Below are positions 35,787 to 46,400 of a stretch of DNA of 64,000 nucleotides, piece by piece; the first letter of the stretch is position 1, and each line of letters starts with the position of its first letter. The position numbers and the translations under genes are program-made. The stretch is from Topomyia yanbarensis. Its lineage: Eukaryota; Arthropoda; Insecta; Diptera; Culicidae. A model generated the notes under the pieces. That model did no database searches. It worked only from the letters and a program-made list of their open reading frames with translations, and was not told the DNA's origin. The DNA lies in contig NC_080672.1 in the NCBI RefSeq assembly GCF_030247195.1, positions 91,708,113 through 91,772,112 on the forward strand. Direction: 5' to 3'.

Positions 35787-37245
35787 TAAGTTTCGCATGG
35801 GGCCCAACAGTACATGGAGGGGTATCAGTAGTTGATTCCCACGATTTTTTTTTTGCAAAATGATAATTGGCTATTGCTGAATAGTATGTTTGTATGAAAG
35901 AGTTTAGTATATGATATGAATTAAAAAAAATAGTTTTTTATTTCACCGTATAGAGGATGCCAAGACTAATTTTTTCAACGGAAAGTGATAGAAATTAGGT
36001 GTCTTTTACAAAGTTGTAGATCAAGCTTTTTCCAGTAAGTCTTGTGAATATGTCCATATTCTATTTTTTCCATTTAAAAGCTAATGTTGGCGTCGTCTAT
36101 GTGGTGAAACATGAAACAAAAATTTTATAGTTAAAGGATGACTCATCATGTACAAAAATAGTTCCAAACATACTATACAGTTAAACCCAACCATTGTTTC
36201 GCAAAAAAATAAAGTTCGTAGGAGTCGACACAGTTCAACACCATGTGCTGTTAGGCTCCATGCAAAATTGACTCAGACATCATTTCATTGAAAGCTTTTT
36301 AACTTCTCCTAGGGAAGTTGGAATGATGTACAGTCTTCTGTTGGATGAAGGTTGACTGTAGTATCTTTTAGGTTATGTGTTTGGCTATGCTGTTTACAGT
36401 TTACAAAAACACTATTTTGTCTTCATCCGACTTTCCGGTCCGTTTGGGACCTTTCTCGAGAGCTCTAAAAATAATGTTTAATGTTTTTTACCAATAATGC
36501 GTGTGCTGTTGTCCGCTTTCTTGATTTGTACCAAGCAATTGTCATTTGTCTATCCAGCTGTTGAAATCAAAACTATCCGTTTAGAAAATGATTTTTCACA
36601 GAACAGTTCTTTCCGTGTAATTCGGGGAAATCTGATTTCAATCGGCTGACAGAGTACATATACAATGTGACAGTTGCTTAAGCTCGTATAGAATATAGTG
36701 GTGTTTGGTAGTTTTAATTTTAACAGCTGGATAGAGAAATGATAATCGCTTGGTGCAAATCAAGAAACCGGACAACAGAAAACACCATTACCGGTAAAAA
36801 TCATTAAAAATCAATGAAACAACCCCTTTAAAATCATAATAAACTTCTTTTTAGAGTCCTCGAAAAGGTTCTCAAATGGACCGAAACGTCGGATAAAGAT
36901 GAAATAGTATTTTTGTAAACCGAAGACTACATAGCCAAACACATAACCTGTGCAGTCTTCGACAAAGTTGTAGACTATAAAATTAACTTTCTTATGCTAG
37001 TTTGCAAAAGCTTTCTTATTTTCACATTCAGTAATAAACCGATGCATACAGTGCCACCTAGCGGTTAAAATGTAACTTATTTTTTCATGTAAATCGTCGA
37101 AAAATGCCATACAAACTTCGAACACATTGGTCCGGTCGCTAGACTTGTCCGATTTAATTCAAATTTGGGGCAGAGACTGCTGGTGGAACTAGGAATTGCC
37201 TCGGGGTGGATCGATTGAGTTTTTAAAAATTTTTGTTTTAGGCAG
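35787..37245. mobile_element. foldback family F, copy 2 (diverged, interrupted)
   Basis: Words such as GCATGGGGCCCAACAGTACATGG, GAATAGTATGTTTG, GAAATTAGGTGTCTT, GACTCAGACATCA, CAGTGCCACCTAGCGG and CATTGGTCCGGTCGCTAGAC match copy 1 at 15736-16926. The outer left arm is missing. A second inverted-repeat element at 36370-36949 interrupts it. Confidence 0.7.
36370..36949. mobile_element. 580-bp inverted-repeat element nested in foldback copy 2
   Basis: AGGTTATGTGTTTGGCTATG at 36370 is matched inverted at the right end, 36949. Pairing continues inward with gaps through TACAAAAACACTATTTTGTC and GTCCGTTTG-like words. The flanks repeat a GTRCAGTCTTC word. Confidence 0.65.
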
Positions 37246-37597
37246 TCTATTCACCACTCTTCCTCCTTAAGTTTTATAAAAGAAAAGCAATTTTTGTTCG
37301 ATGTGGGTTTCGAAATAATGCTGTCCAAAATTTGTAGTTTAATAGAAGTGGTTTCATGTTTTTGTAGACAGAGTCGGGTGGAGGAACAAACACCATTTCA
37401 TGCGATTACCTAGAGCAGAATTAGCTTTATTTCATCTATCAGACGCCACTACTAATAATTTCAGCAAATTATTAAAAAAAAATGGGAAACGGGTTGATGT
37501 AAGTCTTATCCTTATTTGTAGCATCCTGATGTTACCACTCGAATCCCCATCAAAGTAAATAAAGAATAAGCTTCATTTTGTTGAACATTTTCTTCTT

Positions 37598-37751
37598 GGA
37601 GGGGCGGAGATAGCGTAATTGGTAAATCGATTTACTTGTACGCAGCTCACCTGGGTTCGATTATCAACCCCGCACATAGGGTTAGAGATTTTTCAAAAGA
37701 AATTCTTCTAGCCCGAATGATCTCCTCTATAATCAAAATTTAAAAAAAAAA
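37598..37751 (+). mobile_element. tRNA-derived SINE, copy 2
   Basis: Box A TAGCGTAATTGG (37611-37622) and a mutated box B, GGTTCGATTAT (37654-37664). The body GGGTTAGAGATTTTTC and tail TAATCAAAATTTAAAA match copy 1. Confidence 0.8.
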
Positions 37752-38228
37752 TGCTCTTTGAACCAAAAATATCTATAAAATATTAAACAAATAAAATATG
37801 TGGGATACAATCATTTATATCCTTGTTCACAGTGACTCAGATATGTTTACTCAAAAAAATGTATTCTTCTCCGTTTTCGTCTCACTTCGAATTATTTCGC
37901 GTTTTGCATATTTTGTCCCATTGGGGCATCGGTTGTAAGTTACAAATGCAATCTCGTTACATACTCTACATAGTTCACCGACAGATGCAATCCATTGATG
38001 AGTATCTTAAGCTGTTATTTGTGCAGGCTCTTGTTGCAGCATGTGATACCACGTGCTATTTAATTATTCATGATTACACTAAAACGCCATCATTAGTTAT
38101 CCTTGACTGCAGAGTGTAATTAAACTGTGCACTTGTTGCAGCATGGTAAATCTTCGACGATTAATTATTATTTACACACAAGTGTGTCGCTCTTAATTAA
38201 CGAGATTCCCTGTCTGCTTTCCTTACAG
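37752..38228. other. end of krz intron 1
   Basis: Ends in CTTTCCTTACAG (acceptor at 38227-38228). No other feature. Confidence 0.5.
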
Positions 38229-38320
38229 AGTCTTCAAAAAGAGCTCCTCCAACGGTAAAATAACAGTCTACCTAGGCAAGCGGGACTTTGTGGATCACAT
38301 AACGCACGTCGATCCCATAG
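38229..38320 (+). CDS. krz: beta-arrestin (kurtz-type), coding exon 2
   Basis: Encodes the last base of codon 31, residues 32-61 and one base of codon 62. It reads [20 protein letters not shown] then [10 protein letters not shown], the first beta strands of the arrestin N-domain. The Lys pair in KKSSSNG corresponds to the basic phosphate-binding strand I region. A second possible acceptor two bases later would break the frame. It ends at donor GTGAGT. Intron 2 is only 93 bases. Confidence 0.95.
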
Positions 38321-38413
38321 GTGAGTACCCTAGTGAGTAGATCCATTCGAACGTCGAACCCGATCGGGCAGTGCGCAACTAAAATATCTGATCACTCCCC
38401 ATATCCCAATCAG

Positions 38414-38556
38414 ATGGCGTCGTACTGATAGATCCCGATTACGTGAAAGATCGTAAAGTTTTCGGACATGTACTGGCCGCCTTCCGCTATGGACGCGAGG
38501 ATTTGGACGTGCTGGGGCTTACATTTAGGAAAGATCTGTACCTTGCCTCCGAACAG
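38414..38556 (+). CDS. krz: beta-arrestin (kurtz-type), coding exon 3
   Basis: Completes codon 62 (Asp) and encodes residues 63-109. It includes [19 protein letters not shown] and then [15 protein letters not shown]. The latter (about 87-103) is the finger loop region that inserts into the receptor core and is a hallmark of arrestins. The exon lies between a CAG acceptor and GTAAGC donor, with the frame at phase 0 at its end. Intron 3, 11.3 kb, contains the first hammerhead array. Confidence 0.95.
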
Positions 38557-40190
38557 GTAAGCTAGTCTCGTTTAAGCAACTAATGTCATAATTCTTTTTT
38601 ACGGTTGTATTTTACATTTTACATATTTCATATCTAAAAGATGATAAACATGTGGTAAAGAAAGTAATAATATTTAACACTTATGTTAGTGATAAGACGT
38701 TCAAATCGTTTACGAACATAGCAAATAGTCACTTGTAATTAGTAGGCTAACAAACCCAGTTCACAAAGTTGATAAATCGAATCATCACAGTATTTCGTGA
38801 ACTCATTGTCATTTTACAAGACACTGAAGAAGCTTGCAGTTAGTACACGAAATACGTATCTGTCGATACAGTGAGGTAAAAATGATGGTGGTGTCCTTCG
38901 CTTGAGATTACTTGTGCATTGCGAACTACTTTTTAATCATTGTTTTTCATTTCATTCTCTCGTTACAAATTAATTACCATTAAAACTTTGTAGTGAACTC
39001 AGTGACCCAACCTCATAATATAATATTCCGGAAAAAACAATATTCTCCGTGCCGTTTCTCTCATCCATGCTCCGCATTTTGAATTCCATTATTTCCTCGA
39101 GGGACACGTCCTTGCTGTGGACTGTGCCACGAGAAAATTTATGTTTTTACTATTGTAGGGCGGATATCGCCGTGCTAGTAGTTTTCATGGGCTCCCCCAT
39201 CGTTCGCTACCACCGATCCGGCCAAACCACACGTTTCTTCACACTGGCTGGCGCTGTTACGAAGCGTAACGGTTGGTTGGTTGGCTGCTGCTGCTCCATT
39301 ACGGCTACATTTCATACATGTGTGCTTCATATCCCTCGTCTCGGGGGTTTAAGTCCTTTGCCGAGTTCCACGTACAGTGCGTATCATATTAATCGAACCG
39401 AAATATTTAATTCGCTGGAAATATCAGTTTGTTGAACTTTGTTTTATCCATCGTGTCTTAGATTTTCTGCATTCACATATAATATTTATTTACACGATTT
39501 ATAACTGTAGTGTAACACACTGTACATATATGCCAACTTGGACATCAGCTTGCTCTAAAATTGTTCTACAGCTATATCATGTAAAGTCAGTCAGACTGGA
39601 TGTCTGGCAGCTGGAGCTATCTTCGCCATGGGGTCCGGAATTACTTTTAAGGAGCGTGCACCCAGCGTGATGGTTTCCATGGCATGGCTCGATCGTAAAT
39701 TGAAATTTTTTTTCCTGTCCGGATGATTTCAACTCATTTCTTTTAGTACAGCTTGTGCCTTACGTTATCCTCCGGAACAAATAATCTTTCCACTCACTTG
39801 GAACGGTCGCAGTAATTGCAATCGTTCGTGCAACCGTAGATATCAGCTGTGAGGCGTCACGTTCTATGAACTAGTTTCGCTATGTATATTCGTTCTAGAT
39901 TGTTTATGGCGGTAATTATCAGAGAAGCTGAAGCTTATGATGTATCCTTAAATAATATTAAACAGAATTAGTACCGGGTCGGGTTAGGATCGTATGCCTT
40001 ATATTTTTCGATGTTAAATCAGCACTCGAGACGTAATTTGTCGCATTAAATTCAGAAATTGGCCTGGTATGGAAAGATTCGTTCAAATAGCTGCTGTTTG
40101 AAGGTATATGTCATTCCTTTCGATATAGATCAGTTTCTCAGAACATCCACTTGTATAACGATGTCTTTGATCCCCTGAAGATCGTTCAAC
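38557..40190. other. krz intron 3, first part
   Basis: No gene or named repeat. An open frame at 39049-39435 has no recognisable domain or splice context and is treated as chance. Confidence 0.35.
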
Positions 40191-40208
40191 ATGACATCAC
40201 ATACTATG

Positions 40209-40284
40209 TTGCGTTTCGGCTTCGCCTCATCAGAAACCGACACTAACACATTGTCGGAATAGATTAGCGCCGGCTTGACGCAAA
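40209..40284 (-). ncRNA. type III hammerhead ribozyme, family 1 monomer 1
   Basis: Minus-strand order: helix III strand TTTGCGT, cleavage base C, helix I (AAGCCGGCGCTAA paired with TTAGTGTCGGTTT), core CTGATGAG (40226-40233), helix II GGC-GAA-GCC, GAAA, then helix III return ACGCAA. All core bases match the hammerhead consensus. Helix I is about 13 bp with G-U pairs. Predicted cleavage follows GTC. Confidence 0.88.
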
Positions 40285-40551
40285 TCCCTTAAAACTAAAA
40301 CACACTATGTGTTTCAATCAAACGACTGATCAAACGTGATGTCCCGTTCGAGCAGAAGTTCTGTTTATGCCGATGAGACACAAGTGAAGCCGAAACTTGT
40401 CTTGGCTTAGCAGGCCTATGCGAAAGCATTATGCTATATTTCACCCTAAGGAGGAAAATTTGGTAAAACCAAAATTTCTCACTAGGGTGAAAATTTGTTG
40501 GTAAAAACCAGTCTTTGTACAGGAGGGCACAAATCCTTATTTCATACTATG

Positions 40552-40627
40552 TTGCGTTTCGGCTTCGCCTCATCAGAAACCGACACTAACACATTGTCGG
40601 AATAGATTAGCGCCGGCTTGACGCAAA
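40552..40627 (-). ncRNA. type III hammerhead ribozyme, family 1 monomer 2
   Basis: Same sequence and layout as monomer 1. In a transcript of the tandem array, cuts at both copies would release a unit of 343 bases. Confidence 0.88.
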
Positions 40628-40895
40628 TCCCTTAAAACTAAAACACACTATGTGTTTCAATCAAACGACTGATCAAACGTGATGTCCCGTTCGAGCAGAA
40701 GTTCTGTTTATGCCGATGAGACACAAGTGAAGCCGAAACTTGTCTTGGCTTAGCAGGCCTATGCGAAAGCACTATGCTATATTTCACCCTAAGGAGGAAA
40801 ATTTGGTAAAAACCAAAATTTCTCACTAGGGTGAAAATTTGTTGGTAAAAACCAGTCTTTGTACAGGAGGGCACAAATCCTTATTTCATACTATG

Positions 40896-40963
40896 TTGCG
40901 TTTCGGCTTCGCCTCATCAGAAACCGACACTAACACATTGTCGGAATAGATTAGCGCCGGCTT
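40896..40963 (-). ncRNA. hammerhead ribozyme, family 1 monomer 3, truncated at the cleavage site
   Basis: Core and helices I and II are present. The monomer stops at base 40963, directly next to the predicted scissile bond, so the GTC and helix III 5' strand are missing. Sequence continues as the inverted segment; three bases (CTT) are shared at the join. Confidence 0.8.
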
Positions 40964-41126
40964 AGGGTGAAATATAGCATAGTGCTTTCGCATAGGCCTG
41001 CTAAGCCAAGACAAGTTTCGGCTTCACTTGTGTCTCATCGGCATAAACAGGACTTCTGCTCGAACGGGACATCACGTTTGATCAGTCGTTTGATTGAAAC
41101 ACATAGTGTGTTTTAGTTTTAAGGGA

Positions 41127-41203
41127 TTTGCGTCAAGCCGGCGCTAATCTATTTCGACAATGTGTTAGTGTCGGTTTCTGATGAGGCGAAGCCGAAACGC
41201 AAC
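41127..41203 (+). ncRNA. type III hammerhead ribozyme, family 1, inverted copy
   Basis: Plus-strand copy: TTTGCGTC (41127-41134, cleavage after 41134), helix I, CTGATGAG (41178-41185), GCGAAGC stem-loop, GAAACGCAA. The loop of helix I differs by one base from the direct copies; all catalytic bases are kept. Confidence 0.88.
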
Positions 41204-41336
41204 ATAGTATGAAATAAGGATTTGTGCCCTCCTGTACAAAGACTGGTTTTTACCAACAAATTTTCACCCTAGTGAGAAATTTTGGTTTTTACCAAATTTT
41301 CCTCCTTAGGGTGAAATATAGCATAATGACATCACA

Positions 41337-41786
41337 GTTTTTCTTTTCATTGATGCTCTGGAAAATGATTAGAACTATTACCATGATACGATCCAGCCCA
41401 TCCGAAGGGAGTTCTTTCTGCCAGCAGATCATTCCTACCACATAGTGCATTGCTTTCGTACAGTCGGTTACTCCAGACTTCTCCAAGTACGATTCCGTCT
41501 TTCCCAATAGTATTACAATTTTCGGCCCCAGAATAACCTTTCGTCTAACGTGGGTGTACGACTCGTTCACATGGAAACACTCGTACCCTTTGCTATAATA
41601 CAATTCAGGGCAATCGCGATCATCCGCGCACATGTACGCCCGCGCTCTCGTATACATAAAAACGCTCCGATGATCAAGTCAATATGTTAGCTTGTTCCCA
41701 CGCGTTTGTGAATCGAGCACGTGCGGAAGACCCTATCTTTGCTCTTAGTAGCCAAGGTCCATGCCTTTAATCTAAAAAACAAACTG
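41337..41786. other. intron 3 spacer with part of an array Z unit
   Basis: From about 41630 to 41775, words such as GCGCACATGTACGCCCGCG, ATCGAGCACGTGCGGAAGACC and GCCAAGGTCCATGCCTT match array Z at 28.4-29.8 kb in the same orientation. The rest is unassigned. Confidence 0.4.
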
Positions 41787-41872
41787 TGGAGGGGCGGGCA
41801 TAGCGTAGATGGTAAATCGATTGCCTCGTAAGCAGCTCGCATGGGTTTGATTCCCAACCCTGCCCATAGAAA
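41787..41872 (+). mobile_element. tRNA-derived SINE, copy 3, 3'-truncated
   Basis: Box A TAGCGTAGATGG (41801-41812) and a mutated box B GGTTTGATTCC. The match to the other copies ends soon after GCCCATAGA. Confidence 0.75.
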
Positions 41873-42399
41873 TTGATAGTATTCATAACATGAAGCAGAA
41901 AATATCGGACGAATCATCATCAGAATCGGATGAAAATGAAAATAAATTGCGCTTAATTTTTTAGATATATGAATTAGCAAAAGGAATTTTTTATCAACAT
42001 CGAATTAAGCTGTATCTTTTTAAATTATCGTTTGTTCAACCTTTTATAGATAAATCGATTCAGTATCCCAAAATAACCTAAGTGAAATAAAATCTGTTTG
42101 AATAATTTACATGTGATGAGATGAGAGACTTATGGTAGCCCCGAAATACTTTATCATAAAACATTCACTTAATTCCTGTGTCCAAAAAAAATCTGTTTGA
42201 AGCAGTCACATGGGCAAAAAATTCGAACCATGACGAAAACAAAATTATGCGCGAACTATTGATTAGTGAAGTTATTTTTGCTTATCCATTTACGTCAAAA
42301 ATGAATTCAACGTTCCTTAAAATCACCTTTTTTGAAACGCTAAGACAAAACGATCAATTTTTAGCACCCCAATGCGGAGGAAATTAACTCTTTTGAATA

Positions 42400-43100
42400 T
42401 CAAACGCAAATGCGGTGTACCAAAACAGACAGAAAAATACGAACCTTAACGACAAAATAATTATTTTATAACCTCCAAAACGAGTAGTTTGTTTTCCTAA
42501 TATGTTTTAATATCAAAAAACAGTCCAGTGCACAAACATTACTACTAAAAAAATATTGAACGCACCAAAATTTCTATTTTTGAGCCACCCTAATGAGAGG
42601 GAATTTTTATCTAATATGTTTTAATATTAAAAACAAATTCAGCGCATGAACATTACAATTAAACAATTTTATGAGCGATTACATCAAAATAATTATTTTT
42701 GAGCCACCCTAAAGAGTGAGAATTTTGTATTTTTCTGACATTTTTAATATCAAAAACGAATCTAGCGCACAACAGTTACTTTTACAATAACTTATGAGTT
42801 GTTTCGACAAAAACTATTTTTGAGCCACCTTAATAAACAGTAAACATTTATTTTTAATTTATTTTGATTTTTAATTTATTTTTGTGTATCTCAATAACGA
42901 CAATCAATCATCAATAGTGATATGTCATAGTAGATAGTACACTTAAATTAAGAAAGGGGCATAGCACAATAGATCTAAATACTGGTCGCAGTGGTTCGTC
43001 TCCAACAAAAAAAAAAATATTTTTATATCAAAAACGAATTGAGCGTAACAAAATTACACAAAACCGTCCTATTTGAACTGATATGACAAAGTTTAGACTT
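42400..43100 (+). repeat. degenerate tandem array, unit about 115-125 bp
   Basis: Units repeat TTTTAATATCAAAAACRAAT, AGCGCACAA and TATTTTTGAGCCACCCTAA in order. The best units are at 42495-42595, 42610-42710 and 42735-42835, with weaker ones on both sides. The array lies next to the decayed ribozyme at 43110-43200. Confidence 0.65.
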
Positions 43101-43109
43101 TAGTCTACC

Positions 43110-43200
43110 TTTTGTTCTAAGCCGAGCCACTGTGCGGCGCTAGCTTAGTCATGTCACTAAGTTAATGTCGGATTCTGATGAGACGAAGTCGAAACGCAAA
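43110..43200 (+). ncRNA. decayed hammerhead ribozyme, third copy
   Basis: Core CTGATGAG (43175-43182), helix II GAC-GAA-GTC and CGAAACGCAAA are intact and match family 1 with paired changes in helix II. Upstream, TTTTGTTC then TAAGCCG occupy the expected helix III/cleavage/helix I positions, but pairing in helices I and III is imperfect. Confidence 0.6.
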
Positions 43201-43239
43201 TTCTATAACTAATTTACTTTTTTATCATTTGTTGCGTGT

Positions 43240-44123
43240 TAGTTAAATTAGGGTGGTGCTTGTGATTAGGGTGTTCAAAATATCAACCTTTCGGATATGT
43301 GAAATTAGGCTACGCAATGTTCTACAGAATTATAAAACAATTAAATTAGAGTAACTTTGCTGAATGAACCATTTTTAAATATTAAAAGCAGGTTGGGTGG
43401 CCTCGACAAATTGGTTTTCTTTTAATATCTCTACACGTTTTAATTTCTCCTAAATTCTTTGGCCTAGAGATTTTTAGTATTTTTATAAAGGCACAGTTTT
43501 ACCAAAGCAACCAAGGTTCTATCTAATATCGTCGCAGTTTTTTTACCAATGTTTCAATCTTTCGAATGAAATTGACAGACTGAAAATCCATTTGCAACCT
43601 TGAACCTTTGAAATAAATAATATTTGTTTTGGAAATTATTTGTAACTGCGCAAACAAGCGATTTTCAAAACAAAAATTATTTTCTTCAAAGCGTGCATTT
43701 CCAGTAGTGTTAATAGCAAACTCTGGTTAATTCTAAACACAAATTATCTATTACATAGTCAATATAGCAACATGCATTATAGCGATGTTGTGGAATTATA
43801 CTTTATGAGTTATTATGTCAGATATTTCTTTGCTTCGACAAAACTGTACCCTTACAAAAGTTAAAAAAATATCTAGAACAAAGTATTTACGAGAAATTAA
43901 CACATTAAAAACTATTAAAAGAAAACCTATTTTTCAAAAGTCACCCTACCTTAAACATTTAAAGAATCAGAACGTATGAATCATTAACGACAGCCATGGT
44001 TTATTCAGTTTCTTTAATTTTATTGTTTTGTAACTTCGTAGAACATTACGTAACTGTATTTTACATACCCAAAAAATTAATACCTTGAACACCCTAACCA
44101 CAAGGACCACACTAATTTAACTA
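43240..44123. mobile_element. 0.88-kb inverted-repeat (MITE-like) element
   Basis: TAGTTAAATTAGGGTGG at 43240 pairs with CCACACTAATTTAACTA ending at 44123 (one mismatch). Pairing continues inward: TTAGGGTGTTCAA, GTTCTACAGAATTATAAAACAAT and AAAAGAAAACC-type words. No transposase is visible. Confidence 0.75.
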
Positions 44124-44706
44124 TTGCGAAAGGATCGCCAAAAAAGTACTAAGAAAGTTTACCAAAGACATCATATGTCTCAATCTACCGTGTGCGCGCA
44201 AAAAGTTTTGTCTTTCTAAATACGGCTATGAGACCATAGTGCATACAATAGAATGGGGTTAAATAGGTATGGAGGTACAACGGGTATATGGCATTATCTT
44301 TGTTATGTTATTGCAGATGTCGCTCATGTTGCGTGAATTAGATACACGGTTGAGAACATCGTTGACGACTGTCATTTCGGCTGTTTCCGTGGATCAGCTG
44401 TGTTATTTACGGCGTCATTTATGCTTTCGAATGTTTTTCTGAGAGAACGCGTTGTCTTTCGTCCTCAGTACAATACATTTAATCAATGTAAAAAAATGCA
44501 AGATGATTTTTTTTCTTACCTAGAAATTAATGCAGAATACGAGTATTGTGTTGGTTATTCGATATTTTTGTTTAAAAAAAAAATACGGATATCAACATGA
44601 AACATACGCTTGGGGGCACGACAGGTTAGCCGTTTGGCGGCACTTTTTGTCACTACTATAATGTAATTTGAAATTATTTTGACAGAAAAATTGTTCGTGA
44701 ATTCTT
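44124..44706. other. krz intron 3 sequence, unassigned
   Basis: No recognised gene or repeat. Confidence 0.3.
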
Positions 44707-44860
44707 GCGAAAACGCCAAAACGATGTGTAGAGGATATGAAGAACGCAATTGCATCTGTTCAAGATGGTGCCAGTATTCGATCAGGCTTTAAACAATTCA
44801 GGGTTCCATTCAAAACATTACTTACTCGTGTAAAAGGAAAATACTCGTCATCAATGAAAG
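44707..44860 (+). pseudogene. psq/pogo-type helix-turn-helix fragment
   Basis: The + frame reads AKTPKRCVEDMKNAIASVQD then GASIRSGFKQFRVPFKTLL, matching the DNA-binding helix-turn-helix of pogo-like transposases and pipsqueak-domain proteins (M..AI..V..G.SIR...K.F.VP..TL). The frame stops soon after and no catalytic domain follows, so it is probably a transposon remnant rather than an exon. Confidence 0.5.
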
Positions 44861-45830
44861 CGCACCAGATATTACGCGTGAGTTAACAATATAATAATAT
44901 AAGGTGTTGTTGAAGTAGATAATCAAAAAAGAGAAGCAAAAGGAATCCCAAAAAAATGCTCTGATGCGCAAACATGATCGTCGCACAACTTCAATTCCAC
45001 ACACTGGCGACGACGAAGAACACCGAAGAAGTCATTCGTAAGTACAAAACCAATCGTTGCTGCTGAAAAAACATGTTTTCTCAACATTCCCTTCCGCAGT
45101 TTCATGATTTTTCACAACATTTGCCACTTCCTCATTTTCCTACCTGAATTATGTCAATGGACTGCATTTATTCTCTGTGTTTTTAATTGTTAACTAATCT
45201 GCAGTGTTCGTACTCTTCAAAAAAAAAAAGTTGAGCCGCTGATTTTCTAGGTGTGTACATTGTTTTATTTAACTTCGAATATAGTGACATATAGTGACCT
45301 ATCGTACCCCCAGATTTTAAAAACATCGAAAAAAGTACGTTCACAATTTCGATTGAGCAAATATTTGAATTAGTTTTTTTTTTCAATTTCTGCCACCGAG
45401 TGTTTTTTGAAGAGTACGGTTCTCATAAAAGAGTTGAAATCTCAATTTTTATCAGCAGTTTCAAATGATTCAACGACTTCAAATGTTCAAAATAATACTT
45501 ACTATTCCCCAAAAATAGGTTACAGGTTTCCAAAATAATAAACTTGCGCCAGAAATTGGAAAAAAAATAATATTTTAAGTTTAATCCGCATTTATTACTA
45601 GAAATTTGTGACATTTTGCCTAGAAATTTGCGACATTTTCGCAATTCTCTTCAGGCTCAATGGAGATCGATTTGGATGTTTCCCCGATAGCAAAAATAAT
45701 TCTAATAAGTCTCTTTTTCGATACAAATTATATCAATCTATTAATCTTGGCCCTGAATGGTCTACTTCAGGACTAAAGATAAGCCATTTAACATCATCGA
45801 TATATCGAGTGATCTAAGTATCTTGTCTAC
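44861..45830. other. krz intron 3 sequence, unassigned
   Basis: AT-rich; nothing supported. Confidence 0.3.
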
Positions 45831-46400
45831 ATGCCCGCCAGGGAAGTCGAGATTGATGGTGTTGTCTTCGACTGGGGCCCTAATTGCGAAGATCTGCTGA
45901 AGTATAGAGTTAGCTCATTCAAGAACTCTTTGCTTCAGTCAGTGAAAGTTCTAGATTGCAATCAATTGCATTCAGCAAAAATCGAGAAACATAAGAAAAC
46001 TTATTTTCCATCAGTCTCGTTTTGGGCCTTTTGCCGGAACTGCGCTTTCAAACTGTGTTTTTTTTTATCTGGGCTGGTTCATCTGTTTGCTTTTTTATGC
46101 CGCGAAGCATGAACAACCGTCGTTGCAAACAATTGAACCATACAGCTGCTCACTGTGGAAACAAAGCACGGTGTGGAAAAAGCGGAGAGAATCATGGAAA
46201 TCTTCCTATTGTGGAGAGACTCCGCATGCTCTTGACATATTTCGCGTACAAATTATGCGGAGAAAAACTGAAGCAATCTTTTGATGGCACGTTTCGAGAA
46301 CAAATGCTAGAGAGGGCTACGTTTTCTAAAGAGCGACAATCCCATTGGAGGAGCATCTGCTAATGTGTCTATAAATTTTCTAAGGAGGAAAATAATTTTC
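45831..46400 (+). pseudogene. LINE A family ORF1 fragment, second copy
   Basis: Broken + strand frames give EVEIDGVVFDW, NCEDLLKYRVSSFKNSLLQS, VKVLDCNQLHS, then CKQLNHTAAHCGNKARCGK. These are the ORF1 middle and zinc-knuckle region of the same family as 19687-20735; several knuckle cysteines are lost. Confidence 0.65.

Larger units (their letters stand above)
40191..41336. mobile_element. hammerhead-ribozyme tandem element, family 1 (retrozyme-like)
   Basis: Flanked by ATGACATCACA on both sides (40191-40201, 41326-41336). It holds two full direct monomers (from 40201 and 40544, 343-344 bp), a 76-base partial third (40888-40963), and an inverted segment (40964-41325) slightly longer than one monomer. 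Every monomer carries a hammerhead self-cleaving motif. No protein is encoded. Direct copies plus an inverted terminal copy, with a target duplication over 8 bp, resemble Penelope-type insertions. The duplication may be a few bases shorter, because ATG also matches the monomer. Confidence 0.85.

Noticed and set aside
39049..39435. 128-codon frame in krz intron 3
   Set aside because: No domain, no splice or promoter context, composition like the rest of the intron.
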